Assembly: GCA_959604825.1 (NCBI GenBank)
Contig: CAUHCN010000015.1
Coordinates: 1-55,287, forward strand
Origin: an uncultured Collinsella sp.
GTDB lineage: Bacteria > Actinomycetota > Coriobacteriia > Coriobacteriales > Coriobacteriaceae
Length of the DNA stretch: 55,287 nucleotides
Reading direction: 5' to 3'
How positions within the stretch are numbered: position 1 is the first letter of the stretch; every line of letters starts with the position of its first letter. This document shows positions 8,731 to 17,144 of the stretch, in pieces. Under the pieces are notes generated by a model. That model saw only the letters and a list, made by a program, of their open reading frames with translations, did no database searches and was not told the origin of the DNA. Both the position numbers and the translations under genes were made by a program.

Positions 8731-8786
8731 ATAGTAGCTCCTATCCGTTGTTTGCCTGCAAGTTTGATGCAGTGACAGAAGAAGGG

Positions 8787-9725
8787 CTAGCGGGATTTCT
8801 GCCTGGTACTATCGAGATTCTGCCTCGCTGCTCGATAGCTCGAAGGAGTGCACCCCATTTGTTCTTTAAATACCTGGCCAAGATGGCTTGCTGTTATAAA
8901 TCCGCATTGGCGCGCGACTGTCTGTACCGTTCGCGTGGTGTGTGCCAAAAGTTCGCAAGCACGGTTTATGCGGTATGCGCGTAGATATGCCGCCGGGGTC
9001 GTTCCTGCACAAGTTTCGATAATGCGGTAACACTCTCTTTCGCTTACGCCGGCTGCAGATGCCATCTGGGGCACATCTATAGCGGCTGAATAGTTTGCGC
9101 GGATAAAGTCCAGGATTGCCTTGAACTGTACGTCGCGGCTGGTCATCCAAGAGGCGCCGTCGGAAGAAAAGAGCGGTTCGGTCTTGGCGTTAATCTGAAT
9201 CCAGAGCTCTGACAAACTATTTCGAAGCGCCATCTCGTTCTGCGGCTGTTGAAGGTCGTGGCTAAAGGAGCTCTTCAGCAAATCGATAAAGGGCATATCG
9301 TCGGGATTGGTGGGCGACCATTTGAGCACATCGACGCCTCGACATTGAAGCAATGGGTTGATGTAGCGCTTTTGGAGACGTCCCGCGGGATCGCCGAGCA
9401 TCGACGGCTGAAAGATATGCAGCATTTGAATGGCTGGCGCCGAATTGGGTGATTGCAGCGTACTGTGCAAAACGCCGCCGTTGATAAAGCCGGCGGACCC
9501 TTCCTCAAAGCGTACGTGCTCATGAGCCGCGTGCGTTCGATAGTCAATCGCTCCCTGCTCCATGTAGAAAAGCTCAACTTCGGAATGCCAGTGCCAGGGG
9601 ACGGAATTGCCCGGATAGCGAGCGAATTCTGCGCGTTCGGCAATATAGGGCCAGTCTTCGGCGGTCTCGGGAAACGCTTCCTCGCGTCCTCCGCGGTGCA
9701 ATTCTATGTGATCCATGTTTCGCAT
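8787..9725 (-). CDS. AraC-family transcriptional regulator
   Basis: A 312-aa regulator with an N-terminal cupin sensing domain (VPWHWHSEVELFYMEQG, FINGGVLHS) and a C-terminal double helix-turn-helix (about residues 215-305: IDVPQMASAAGVSERECYR, VQTVARQCGFITASHLGQVF). The architecture is that of carbohydrate-responsive AraC regulators. A start at M4 (9716) is equally possible. The target is not evident; the only nearby gene on the same strand is the HAD phosphatase. Confidence 0.88.
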   Translation of the reverse strand: MRNMDHIELHRGGREEAFPETAEDWPYIAERAEFARYPGNSVPWHWHSEVELFYMEQGAIDYRTHAAHEHVRFEEGSAGFINGGVLHSTLQSPNSAPAIQMLHIFQPSMLGDPAGRLQKRYINPLLQCRGVDVLKWSPTNPDDMPFIDLLKSSFSHDLQQPQNEMALRNSLSELWIQINAKTEPLFSSDGASWMTSRDVQFKAILDFIRANYSAAIDVPQMASAAGVSERECYRIIETCAGTTPAAYLRAYRINRACELLAHTTRTVQTVARQCGFITASHLGQVFKEQMGCTPSSYRAARQNLDSTRQKSR

Positions 9726-9750
9726 GGCATCAGTATAAAGCGCGATGGGC

Positions 9751-9960
9751 TTAGATTGCTCTTGCCTGTTCGGGGAACGCCTTGTCTAGGGATGCTTGGA
9801 GCTTTTCGAAGGATGCTCGTAAGTTGAGGCTCTGATCGGCTGAGCGCTTGGTTTTTGTGGTGGGGGAGTCGAGGAGACCGTTTCTCTGTGTCGGGGGGAA
9901 GGAGAAAAGGTCTGCATGTGTTAGGGATGGCTGCTGTGTTGCGTCATTGGAAGAATGCAT
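9751..9960 (-). CDS. Small hypothetical protein (69 aa), uncertain
   Basis: An open frame with ATG at 9960 and an AGGAGG ten bases upstream. The product is Ser/Thr-rich and polar, with no recognised family, signal or membrane segment. A second short frame ending in VDIEEAA stops just before it. It may be real or a decayed remnant; codon bias is weak compared with its neighbours. Confidence 0.3.
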   Translation of the reverse strand: MHSSNDATQQPSLTHADLFSFPPTQRNGLLDSPTTKTKRSADQSLNLRASFEKLQASLDKAFPEQARAI

Positions 9961-10214
9961 GCTTATGCGGCCTCCTCGATGTCCACCAAAAGGTTGCGCT
10001 CGGGGTTTGCTGCTAGGTCCCGTGCGTTGGCAGTATTATGCCGTGGCTGCTGCAAAGAAGCGCTAAAGAAAGGCTTAATGAGGTTTGACGTTGCGATGAA
10101 ACCGCAGGTAAAAGCTATCGAGTAACACTCTTGAAAGGTTTTGGGCTTAAGGGTTTTCTAAGGTTTGTGGCGCGGATGTGGCTTGCCTGTGTGGGGCGTG
10201 TGGACGGCTCGTTC
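9961..10214. other. Intergenic, no supported gene
   Basis: A 254-base stretch between the small candidate gene and the NUDIX-Vsr gene. A minus-strand frame ends here with the residues ARDLAANPERNLLVDIEEAA but has no convincing start, so it may be the tail of a decayed gene. No clear hairpin or operator is seen. Confidence 0.4.
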
Positions 10215-11192
10215 CTAGCACTGCGGTGCGGCGGCGCGTACTTGTTCGATGACCTTTTCCATCGTGGCGTCGATGCGGTCTTTTTTGAGCTCGCATTCCC
10301 AGATGGTTATGGGTGTCCAGCCCATTTGAGTGAGTGCCGCCACGGCAGCGCGGTCGCGCTCGACGTTGCGACGGAACTTTGCCTCCCAAAAATCAACATT
10401 GCGCTTGGGCTGGCTCGGGTTGCACTTGGGGCAGCGGTGCCAAAAGCAGCCGTTGACGAAGATGGCGATCTTGCGCCCGGGAAAGGCGATGTCGGGTTTG
10501 CCGGGTACCTTCCATTCCAAGCGATAACCCGTAAGACCCGCCGCGCGCAGGCGCTGGCGAACGAGCAGCTCGGGCTTGGTGTTGGCGCGCTTGTTGCCCT
10601 TCATGGACTTTTTGATTGCGGCGCGACGGCGCACGAGCTCACGTTCGTCGGCGGAAAGGTCCGAGGTATCGATGCCGTCCAGCAGGCCGGGCTTGGGGCG
10701 CTTTTTGCTGCGGCGCTTATGTTTGCGCTTGGGCTTGGTAGCAGGCTTGTCGGCCGTGGCGGCCTCGGCGTCGTTGGCATCAAGCCGGTCTTCCTTCAGC
10801 TCAATCAGCGCATCGATAAGCCCCTTGTCGGCGGGCATCCACTCAACAGTGGCAAGAGACGTGCGTGGAATCCAGCGGATATCGAGCTGGCGGTCGCGCT
10901 TCTGGGGCTCATCGGATTCATCGGCCAGCGAGCAGTAGTAGCACTCCATGGAGAGATGGAAATCGGGGTAGTCGTACTCAACGGTATAGAAGTCGCGCAG
11001 GTTGGTGACTTTTACCTGTAGCTCTTCCATAAGCTCGCGGCGCACGGCGTCTTCGGGTGTCTCGCCGCGCAGAAGTTTGCCGCCCGGGAACTCCCATAGT
11101 CCCTGCATGTTGCCGTAGCCGCGCTGCACGGCAAGCAGCTCGTCAGATCCTTCCTTGCGAATGATCCCAGCGGCAACATGAACAGTCTTCAA
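10215..11192 (-). CDS. NUDIX hydrolase fused to a Vsr mismatch endonuclease
   Basis: A 325-aa two-domain DNA-care protein. Residues 1-130 form a MutT-like NUDIX domain with the box GGKLLRGETPEDAVRRELME, expected to remove oxidised or damaged nucleotides. A basic Lys/Arg-rich linker (about 145-175) leads to a very-short-patch repair endonuclease domain (about 200-320): ANTKPELLVRQRL, PGKPDIAFPGRK, NGCFWHRCPKC and GWTPITIWECEL. Vsr normally nicks T:G mismatches made by deamination of Dcm 5-methylcytosine; no cytosine methyltransferase lies nearby. Both domains look intact, and there is no frameshift between them. Confidence 0.85.
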   Translation of the reverse strand: MKTVHVAAGIIRKEGSDELLAVQRGYGNMQGLWEFPGGKLLRGETPEDAVRRELMEELQVKVTNLRDFYTVEYDYPDFHLSMECYYCSLADESDEPQKRDRQLDIRWIPRTSLATVEWMPADKGLIDALIELKEDRLDANDAEAATADKPATKPKRKHKRRSKKRPKPGLLDGIDTSDLSADERELVRRRAAIKKSMKGNKRANTKPELLVRQRLRAAGLTGYRLEWKVPGKPDIAFPGRKIAIFVNGCFWHRCPKCNPSQPKRNVDFWEAKFRRNVERDRAAVAALTQMGWTPITIWECELKKDRIDATMEKVIEQVRAAAPQC

Positions 11193-11227
11193 CAGGAGCC
11201 CTCTCTCAACATCAACACATGGCAGAC

Positions 11228-11261
11228 TACGCTTACCTTACGCAACGGTAAGGCAAGCGTA
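11228..11261. promoter_or_regulatory. 34-bp dyad operator upstream of the BceAB-like ABC genes
   Basis: Arms TACGCTTaCCTTAC and GTAAGGcAAGCGTA pair with a single mismatch around a six-base centre, giving 14-bp arms. This is typical of a TetR- or PadR-size dimeric repressor site. It lies 76 bases upstream of the ATPase start, near where its promoter should be, and 36 bases upstream of the divergent NUDIX-Vsr start. Confidence 0.6.
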
Positions 11262-11336
11262 AGCCATATCGATGGTAGCCGACTCGGCTCCTTGCGACTA
11301 TAGATGCCGTAGACTAATCGCAAGAAAGGACTCGGT

Positions 11337-12122
11337 ATGCAAACCACGCAAACGGCGACCCCGGTACTGGAGGTCGCGCATCTCGAAAAGGTATATGGAG
11401 CACTGGGCAACGTGACCCGCGCGCTCAACGATGTCAGCTTTACCGTCAACCGCGGCGAATTCGTCGGCATCATGGGCGCCTCGGGCTCGGGCAAGTCGAC
11501 GTTGCTCAACTGCGTGTCGACCATCGATAGCGCCACGAGTGGCACCATCCGCATCAACGGCCAGGACGTGACGCGCATGAAGCAGGCCAAGCTCTCGCAG
11601 TTCCGCCGCGAGGAGCTGGGCTTTATCTTCCAGGACTTCAACCTACTCGATACGCTCACGGCACGCGAGAACATCGCCCTGCCGCTCACCATCGCCCGCA
11701 CAAACTCGGCAGAGATCTCGACCCGCGTGCAGGATGTGGCCGCGCGCCTGTCTATCAGTCAGGTGCTCGACAAGTATCCCTACCAAATGTCGGGCGGCCA
11801 GCAGCAGCGCGCTGCCGCGGCTCGCGCGCTCGTCACCGACCCCACCATGATCATGGCCGACGAGCCCACCGGCGCCCTCGATTCCAAGAGCGCCCGCCTG
11901 CTGCTCGAGAGCCTAGAGGCCCTCAACCGCCGCCTGCGCGCCACGGTGCTCATGGTCACGCACGACAGCTTTGCTGCCAGCTACACGAGCCGTGTGCTGT
12001 TTATTCGTGACGGCAAGATCTTCACCGAGCTGCGCCGCGGCGACACCGACCGCCGAGAGTTCTTCGACCGCATTATGGAGGTCGTTGCCATGATGGGCGG
12101 TGAAGGCTCCGATGCTCTGTAA
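11337..12122 (+). CDS. ABC transporter ATPase (BceA/MacB-like)
   Basis: A 261-aa ATPase of the family that powers FtsX-like permeases. Walker A is GASGSGKSTL, the Q-loop is FIFQDFNLLDTLTARENIALPL, the signature is MSGGQQQR, Walker B is MIMADEPTGALD, and the H-loop is VTHD. The sequence after the Q-loop is typical of BceA-type bacitracin or antimicrobial-peptide resistance transporters. AAAGGA precedes the ATG. It overlaps the permease start by 11 bases. Two-component genes that usually accompany BceAB are absent in this window. Confidence 0.92.
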   Translation: MQTTQTATPVLEVAHLEKVYGALGNVTRALNDVSFTVNRGEFVGIMGASGSGKSTLLNCVSTIDSATSGTIRINGQDVTRMKQAKLSQFRREELGFIFQDFNLLDTLTARENIALPLTIARTNSAEISTRVQDVAARLSISQVLDKYPYQMSGGQQQRAAAARALVTDPTMIMADEPTGALDSKSARLLLESLEALNRRLRATVLMVTHDSFAASYTSRVLFIRDGKIFTELRRGDTDRREFFDRIMEVVAMMGGEGSDAL

Positions 12123-14313
12123 ACTCGCTTGGGGCAACGTCCGCCGCGCCGGCCGCGACTACCTCGTCTACCTTTTGACGCTCACCCTGGGCGTCACGGT
12201 CTTCTATGCCTTTAATACCGTCTCGATGCAGGTCGACATTGCCGGCATCAAGGAGCAGGGACTTTCCGAGCTCATGGGTAGCATGCTCGGCTACCTCACG
12301 TACTTTTTGGCCGGCGTCATGGCCTTTTTGATGGTGTATGCCAACAACTTCATTATGAAACGCCGCAAGAAGGAGTTTGGCCTGTACCAGGTGCTCGGCA
12401 TGGGGCGCGGTCGCGTTGCCACGATCATGGCGCTCGAGACCGTGATCGTTTCGGTCGGCGCCTTTGTCGCCGGCATTGTGCTGGGCGTGGGGCTCTCCCA
12501 GCTCATGACATTCTTTACGGCCTCGCTCTTTAAGACACAGATCGCTAATTTCCACTTCTTTTTCTCGGTGCATGCGTTCAACCTGACCCTTGCCTGCATG
12601 CTCGTGATGTTTGTGCTCACGCTGCTGCTGAACCTTCGCGCCGTGCGTCGCACCAAACTCATCGAGCTTATGGGTGCCGAGCGTCGCAACGAGAGCATCA
12701 AGACGCGCAATCCCTGGATCGCGATTGCCATCTTTGCTGTGGGCGTGGTGCTGGTGGGCGTGGCCTATTACCGTCTGCTACGTGATGGGTTCCCGCTAAC
12801 CGAGACGGGCGACAAGCTGCACGGGGCCATGAGCCAGTTCGGCATTACGACCGCTATGGTTACGGTAGGCACCTTTGCCCTGTTCTGGGGACTCTCGGGC
12901 ATGCTCATCAAGCTGCTGCAGAGCTTGCGCGGCGTGTATTGGCGCGGCCTCAACATGTTTACCGTGCGCCAGCTTTCGGCCAAGGTCAATACGGTGTGCT
13001 TTTCGATGGGCGTCATCGCGATGATTCTGTTCCTCGCCATCACCTCGGTGACGTGCGGTATGTCGATCGCCAACGTGATGAACGAAAACCTGGAGCGCTA
13101 TAACCCTGTTGACGTGTCTCAGACGTATGTCTATTACACGCCCGATAGGCTCGACTACTACAAGGAGTATGTCAATCCGTCCGAGGCCGATCGCATGGTG
13201 CTGGCAGATGCAACGGTCGATTTGTACGCTGCATGGCATGGCGAGTGCAAGTCGGCGGACAACAACGACGAGACCGGAAAGAAGGTCAATATCGCCGATG
13301 TTGCCGGTGAGCATGTGCAGATCGACTCGTATCTGAGCTACCCGCTTGGCGGCTCCAATCCTTCGGTAGCTGCAGGCGAGATGTGCAAGGCCATGGGCGA
13401 AAAGCTCCCCAAGGTGCTCGAGGGTAGCAATGCCGATGATATGGGCCTGTTTGTGACGCCGGCGAGCCAGTACAACAAGCTGCGCCAGATGATGGGCGAG
13501 GAGCCGGTGAGCATTGGCCGCGACCAGTACGTGCTTACGTGTGATATGGGCGGTGAGCTGGGCGACCTGTACACCAAATACATGGCTGGGGGCCATACCC
13601 TCACCTTGGGCGGGCATACGCTCAAGCCCGCAACCGATAAGTCGGACAAGGACACAGCGGCCATCGCCAACTCGGCGATGGGCAGTAATCCGGGTACCGT
13701 CGTCGTTGCCGACGAGCTGTTGTCCCAACTTAATCTGCAGCCGTATGCCAGTAGCCTGCTCGTTAACTACAAACAGGGGATGGATGTGACCAAGGCAGAC
13801 GAGAGCATTAAATACACCTTGCTCGACAATCTGCTCGTTGACGGCAAGGAGCCGGGGTCGTGGGGAGTCTTCATCACGCGTTCCGAGATGTACACGCAAG
13901 CAGCGCAGATGAACGGCATGATTAGCTATCTGGCCATCTACATTGGCTTTGTATTGGTCGTTGCATGCGCGGCGATTCTATCGATCCAGCAGCTCTCCAA
14001 CGTGGCCGACGGCAGCCGCAGCTATCGTGTGCTGGCACAGATCGGCTGTGACGACCGCCAGATTCGCCATTCGGTGATGGCACAGCAAGCGGTGTTCTTC
14101 CTGTTCCCGCTGGCAGTGGGCTTGGCGCACTCCTTTGTGGCGCTCAAGGTGATCATCGAGCTGGTGAGCGTATTCGGCGATATGAGCATCGGCGGCACCG
14201 TGGGCCTCACCTGCGCGATTTTCCTGGCGGCCTATGGTGGCTACTTCCTGGTAACGTACCTCATGAGCGCCGGCATGGTACAAGCTGCCATCGCTACCCG
14301 CTACAGCGAGTAA
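12112..14313 (+). CDS. FtsX-like ABC permease (BceB type)
   Basis: A membrane partner of the preceding ATPase, about 733 aa. Ten membrane segments are visible: seven in the first ~325 residues, then an extracellular domain of about 290 residues, then three more near the C-terminus. This is the BceB layout, in which the large domain senses peptide antibiotics or lipid II cycle complexes. The ATG at 12112 has GAAGG five bases upstream and overlaps the ATPase; a GTG at 12100 is an alternative. A decayed second copy of its last 20 codons lies at 22669-22734. Confidence 0.9.
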   Translation: MLCKLAWGNVRRAGRDYLVYLLTLTLGVTVFYAFNTVSMQVDIAGIKEQGLSELMGSMLGYLTYFLAGVMAFLMVYANNFIMKRRKKEFGLYQVLGMGRGRVATIMALETVIVSVGAFVAGIVLGVGLSQLMTFFTASLFKTQIANFHFFFSVHAFNLTLACMLVMFVLTLLLNLRAVRRTKLIELMGAERRNESIKTRNPWIAIAIFAVGVVLVGVAYYRLLRDGFPLTETGDKLHGAMSQFGITTAMVTVGTFALFWGLSGMLIKLLQSLRGVYWRGLNMFTVRQLSAKVNTVCFSMGVIAMILFLAITSVTCGMSIANVMNENLERYNPVDVSQTYVYYTPDRLDYYKEYVNPSEADRMVLADATVDLYAAWHGECKSADNNDETGKKVNIADVAGEHVQIDSYLSYPLGGSNPSVAAGEMCKAMGEKLPKVLEGSNADDMGLFVTPASQYNKLRQMMGEEPVSIGRDQYVLTCDMGGELGDLYTKYMAGGHTLTLGGHTLKPATDKSDKDTAAIANSAMGSNPGTVVVADELLSQLNLQPYASSLLVNYKQGMDVTKADESIKYTLLDNLLVDGKEPGSWGVFITRSEMYTQAAQMNGMISYLAIYIGFVLVVACAAILSIQQLSNVADGSRSYRVLAQIGCDDRQIRHSVMAQQAVFFLFPLAVGLAHSFVALKVIIELVSVFGDMSIGGTVGLTCAIFLAAYGGYFLVTYLMSAGMVQAAIATRYSE

Positions 14314-14350
14314 CAGGCGGGCAAAACCGTCGCAAAACCAACGCAAACAA

Positions 14351-14391
14351 CCGCCGCGAAGGGAGTCCAGCTCCCTTCGCGGCGGTATTTT
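14351..14391 (+). terminator. Terminator of the BceAB-like operon
   Basis: A perfect 15-bp stem (CCGCCGCGAAGGGAG / CTCCCTTCGCGGCGG) with a five-base loop and then TATTTTG, 37 bases after the permease stop. The counterpart in the duplicated segment is at 22781-22822. Confidence 0.88.
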
Positions 14392-14414
14392 GCGTATCTA
14401 GAGCATCTCAGATG

Positions 14415-14535
14415 CAAGTGAGTAGGCTTTTTTGGATCTGCCGAGCACATCGCGGCAAGTGCTCAATAAAATCGCAGGTCAGGGCTGTGGCGTTTTGAGG
14501 TGTGCTCGGCATCCCGCCAAAAGACTACTCACTTG
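14415..14535. repeat. Structured 121-bp repeat, family C (copy 1)
   Basis: Ends pair perfectly (CAAGTGAGTAG / CTACTCACTTG), followed inward by CTTTTTTGG/CCAAAAG and by CCGAGCACA/TGTGCTCGG around a central region of about 50 bases. A diverged second copy is at 22847-22966. It has no coding capacity. It could be a small non-autonomous mobile element or a structured RNA. Confidence 0.75.
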
Positions 14536-14549
14536 GTTTTCGCTGTTAG

Positions 14550-14590
14550 AAGGCCGTCGCGAGGGAAAGCAGTTCCCTCGCGACGGCCTT
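14550..14590. terminator. 18-bp stem hairpin (bidirectional terminator candidate)
   Basis: AAGGCCGTCGCGAGGGAA pairs perfectly with its complement across a five-base loop. It lies between two convergent genes. T-runs are weak on both sides. A degenerate counterpart is in the 22985-23019 duplication. Confidence 0.65.
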
Positions 14591-14608
14591 CACGTTTGCC
14601 CAGATAAA

Positions 14609-14645
14609 ACCTGCCAAAATAAACCTGTCCCTTTTTGGTAGGTTA
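14609..14645 (-). terminator. Stop-codon-overlapping terminator of the LuxR gene (CCTGCCAAAA family)
   Basis: Reading the minus strand, the TAA stop is itself the first part of the stem: AACCTaCCAAAA pairs with TTTTGGcAGGTT and is followed by TTATCTGGGC. The same arrangement (TAA fused to the stem) occurs on the plus strand at 54391-54431. Partial copies lie at 22493, 23026 and 50835. Confidence 0.8.
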
Positions 14646-15608
14646 TCGCTTCCAGAAGTGGAGGATGAGCGTGGTGCGGTTTTGCTGCTCGGTTTTGACC
14701 AGGATGTTGTGGATGTGGGTCTTGACGGTGCCCACGGCAAGGAATAGCTCGTCAGCGATCTCTTGGTTCGATTTGCCCAGTACGACCAGACGCATAACTT
14801 CGGTCTCACGGTTGGAGAGCTTGTAGGCGTTGCGATAGAAGGGCATCTGCTCTTCGATGTGTCGATCAAGATCGCTGACGTTCTTTTCCTCGGGCGCCTC
14901 CTGCATGCGGATTGAAAGCACGTGGTAGGAGTAGATGATCAGCAGAATCGCAAAGTAGCAGGCAAAGACGTTTTCGCTAAAGTTGCGCTCGGACAGATAT
15001 AGTTGCAGCCAAGAGGGCGCCAGACTCATGGGGACAATCAGAATGTTGTAGAAATCCTCGGCAACGATGCAACCGACCAGAATAGCGCCGATAATCAGGT
15101 GCTTTCGTTGGTTGTTAACGCGTGCCTTCAGCTCGACTTGTGTGCTCTTGCGTGCCGTCCAAAAGATATATAGCCCCACGAAAACAAGGAATACCTGACG
15201 CATCGTGTAGTAGAGCCATTGATGAATGGGGCCGTAGGGGACAGCGACGATAATCAGCAGCTCGCTCAGCAAGAACGTTGCGACGGGAATGACAAACTGC
15301 TTTTTTGAATGCTTGTCGAGCAAATCCATGGCAATGAGCCAAATAAAAGCCTGCGAAGCGGTCGCCACAAAGGTCCGCAACACAGGCATGGTAATTGAGT
15401 AATAGTCGCTGGCCGGAAAACTCTGGTTTTGCAGCGTGTATTCAAAAAAGAAAATCTCGGTCATCTCGATGGCATAGCAGATAAATACGCCGCTGCCATA
15501 GATAAAGAAGCGTCGACGAGATGAGGCATAGGCGGCAAGCGAGAGCACCGCCGTCACAATACAGATCACGAGTATCGCTAGGGTATAGAAGAACATCAGG
15601 GTGTTCAT
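14643..15608 (-). CDS. aguR: Membrane-embedded LuxR-family regulator (AguR-like)
   Basis: A one-component regulator of 321 aa: about seven hydrophobic segments in residues 1-235, then a LuxR helix-turn-helix at about 262-316 (LSNRETEVMRLVVLGKSNQE, VGTVKTHIHNILVKT). No receiver domain is present. In lactococci AguR is a transmembrane LuxR-type activator that senses agmatine and switches on the agmatine deiminase operon. The same architecture and the divergent placement beside aguB support this role here; homology was judged from layout only. Confidence 0.78.
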   Translation of the reverse strand: MNTLMFFYTLAILVICIVTAVLSLAAYASSRRRFFIYGSGVFICYAIEMTEIFFFEYTLQNQSFPASDYYSITMPVLRTFVATASQAFIWLIAMDLLDKHSKKQFVIPVATFLLSELLIIVAVPYGPIHQWLYYTMRQVFLVFVGLYIFWTARKSTQVELKARVNNQRKHLIIGAILVGCIVAEDFYNILIVPMSLAPSWLQLYLSERNFSENVFACYFAILLIIYSYHVLSIRMQEAPEEKNVSDLDRHIEEQMPFYRNAYKLSNRETEVMRLVVLGKSNQEIADELFLAVGTVKTHIHNILVKTEQQNRTTLILHFWKR

Positions 15609-15938
15609 CTGTCACCGTCCCATCTCATTTATTCTATGGCCGAGCCCTGTATACCTTGTGGGATATAGACGTCTCAACCCTTCGTTTCATTGCGGATTAG
15701 GCGCCGAGATACAGCATAGCCGTATACCGTTCGCGGTTCTAGATGGTAAACCCCCTGCAAGCTCGCTACCTGCTGGTTTATATTGGTTTAGAGGGGGTGT
15801 AACTCCGTGAACGGTCTTTAATCCCGAATAAACTAGGTAAAAATTGCATACGGGTGAATGATGGTCTTGTCAACACGAGGCGTGATGTTCGAGCGCCTCA
15901 TAGTAATAGTCGGCAAGACCGGCGGAAAGGAAATCGAC
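15609..15938. promoter_or_regulatory. Divergent control region aguR / aguB
   Basis: A 330-base spacer. A structured part at 15728-15816 has arms ACCGTTCGCGG / CCGTGAACGGT and an inner CCCCCT/AGGGGG pair. It is a plausible AguR target or leader structure on the aguB side. No gene is visible. Confidence 0.45.
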
Positions 15939-17012
15939 ATGGCACTGCCTAAGGATTTCATCGACACCAACGACTTCACCAAAGAGCAGATCCTGGCTAT
16001 CGAGGATCTTGGCCTGGCAATGAAGAAGGCCATCAAGGTTGACGGTTATTATCCGCACCTGCTCCGCAACAAGAGCCTTGGCATGATCTTCCAGCAGGTC
16101 TCCACCCGCACTCGTCTTTCCTTCGAGACCGCTATGACCGACCTCGGCGGCCATGCTCAGTTCTATGGCCCTGGCACCATCCAGCTCGGCGGTCACGAGT
16201 CCCTGGGCGACACCGCTCGCGTTATGGGCTCGTTGCTCGACATCATGATGGCTCGCGTTGACCGTCACAAGGACGTCGTCGGCCTCGCCGAGGGCTCCGC
16301 TGTTCCCGTCATCAATGGCATGTCCGAGTTCAACCATCCCACGCAGGAGATGGGCGACCTCATGACCATGCTCGAGAACCTTCCCGAGGGCAAGAAGATC
16401 GAGGACTGCACCCTGGCCTTCATCGGCGACGCCACCCAGGTCTGCGTCTCCCTCATGTTCATCGCCTCCAAGGTCGGCATGAAGTTTGTCCAGTTTGGAC
16501 CTAAGGGCCACCAGATCCCCGACGGCGGCCTGCACGTTGGCACCGTTGAGGAGCGCGCCGAGTTCGGCAAGCAGATGATGGCCATCGCCGAGGAGAACTG
16601 CAAGGTCTCCGGCGGCTCCGTCGTCATCTCCGACGACATCGAGTGCATCAAGGGCGCCGACTTCATCTACACCGACGTGTGGTATGGTCTGTACGACGAG
16701 GAGGTCTCGGGCGAGAACTACATGGACGTGTTCTACCCCAAGTATCAGGTCACCATGGACATGATGAACTTCGCCGGCCCCAACTCCAAGTTCATGCACT
16801 GCCTGCCGGCCACCCGCAATGAGGAAGTCGTCGACGAGGTCATGGACGATCCCGAGCGCTCCCTGTGCTGGGTCGAGGCCGAGAACCGCAAGCACTCCAT
16901 CCGTGCTCTCCTCGCTGCCCTGGGCAAGCGCACCCCGCTCAACGACGAGGGTGTCGAGTACTCCGCCAAGGCCGAGCTTCACGCCGCTCTCGAGGCTCTC
17001 GAGCAGCTCTAA
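15939..17012 (+). CDS. aguB: Putrescine carbamoyltransferase (agmatine deiminase pathway)
   Basis: Converts N-carbamoylputrescine plus phosphate to putrescine and carbamoyl phosphate, an energy-yielding catabolic step. The 357 aa belong to the OTC fold family: carbamoyl phosphate site STRTR (55-59), HPTQEMGDL, and the second-substrate loop HCLPA. The blocks GYYPHLLRNKSLGMIFQQ and VINGMSEFNHPTQ resemble Enterococcus putrescine carbamoyltransferase as I remember it, rather than ornithine carbamoyltransferase. The context (antiporter, agmatine deiminase) agrees. GGAAAGGAAA precedes the start. Carbamate kinase, the usual last enzyme, is not in the window. Confidence 0.88.
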   Translation: MALPKDFIDTNDFTKEQILAIEDLGLAMKKAIKVDGYYPHLLRNKSLGMIFQQVSTRTRLSFETAMTDLGGHAQFYGPGTIQLGGHESLGDTARVMGSLLDIMMARVDRHKDVVGLAEGSAVPVINGMSEFNHPTQEMGDLMTMLENLPEGKKIEDCTLAFIGDATQVCVSLMFIASKVGMKFVQFGPKGHQIPDGGLHVGTVEERAEFGKQMMAIAEENCKVSGGSVVISDDIECIKGADFIYTDVWYGLYDEEVSGENYMDVFYPKYQVTMDMMNFAGPNSKFMHCLPATRNEEVVDEVMDDPERSLCWVEAENRKHSIRALLAALGKRTPLNDEGVEYSAKAELHAALEALEQL

Positions 17013-17144
17013 GCCCCAAGGCGCCTAAAAGCACGTTTGCGGGCGGCGGATGCTCGTCTCCTGTCGCCCGCTCACCGAGGCTCAAGCAATTGCCTTAGTA
17101 CCTTGGGCCTCGGATCTGTCCAAGACTGAGCGAAGGAGCTCATC

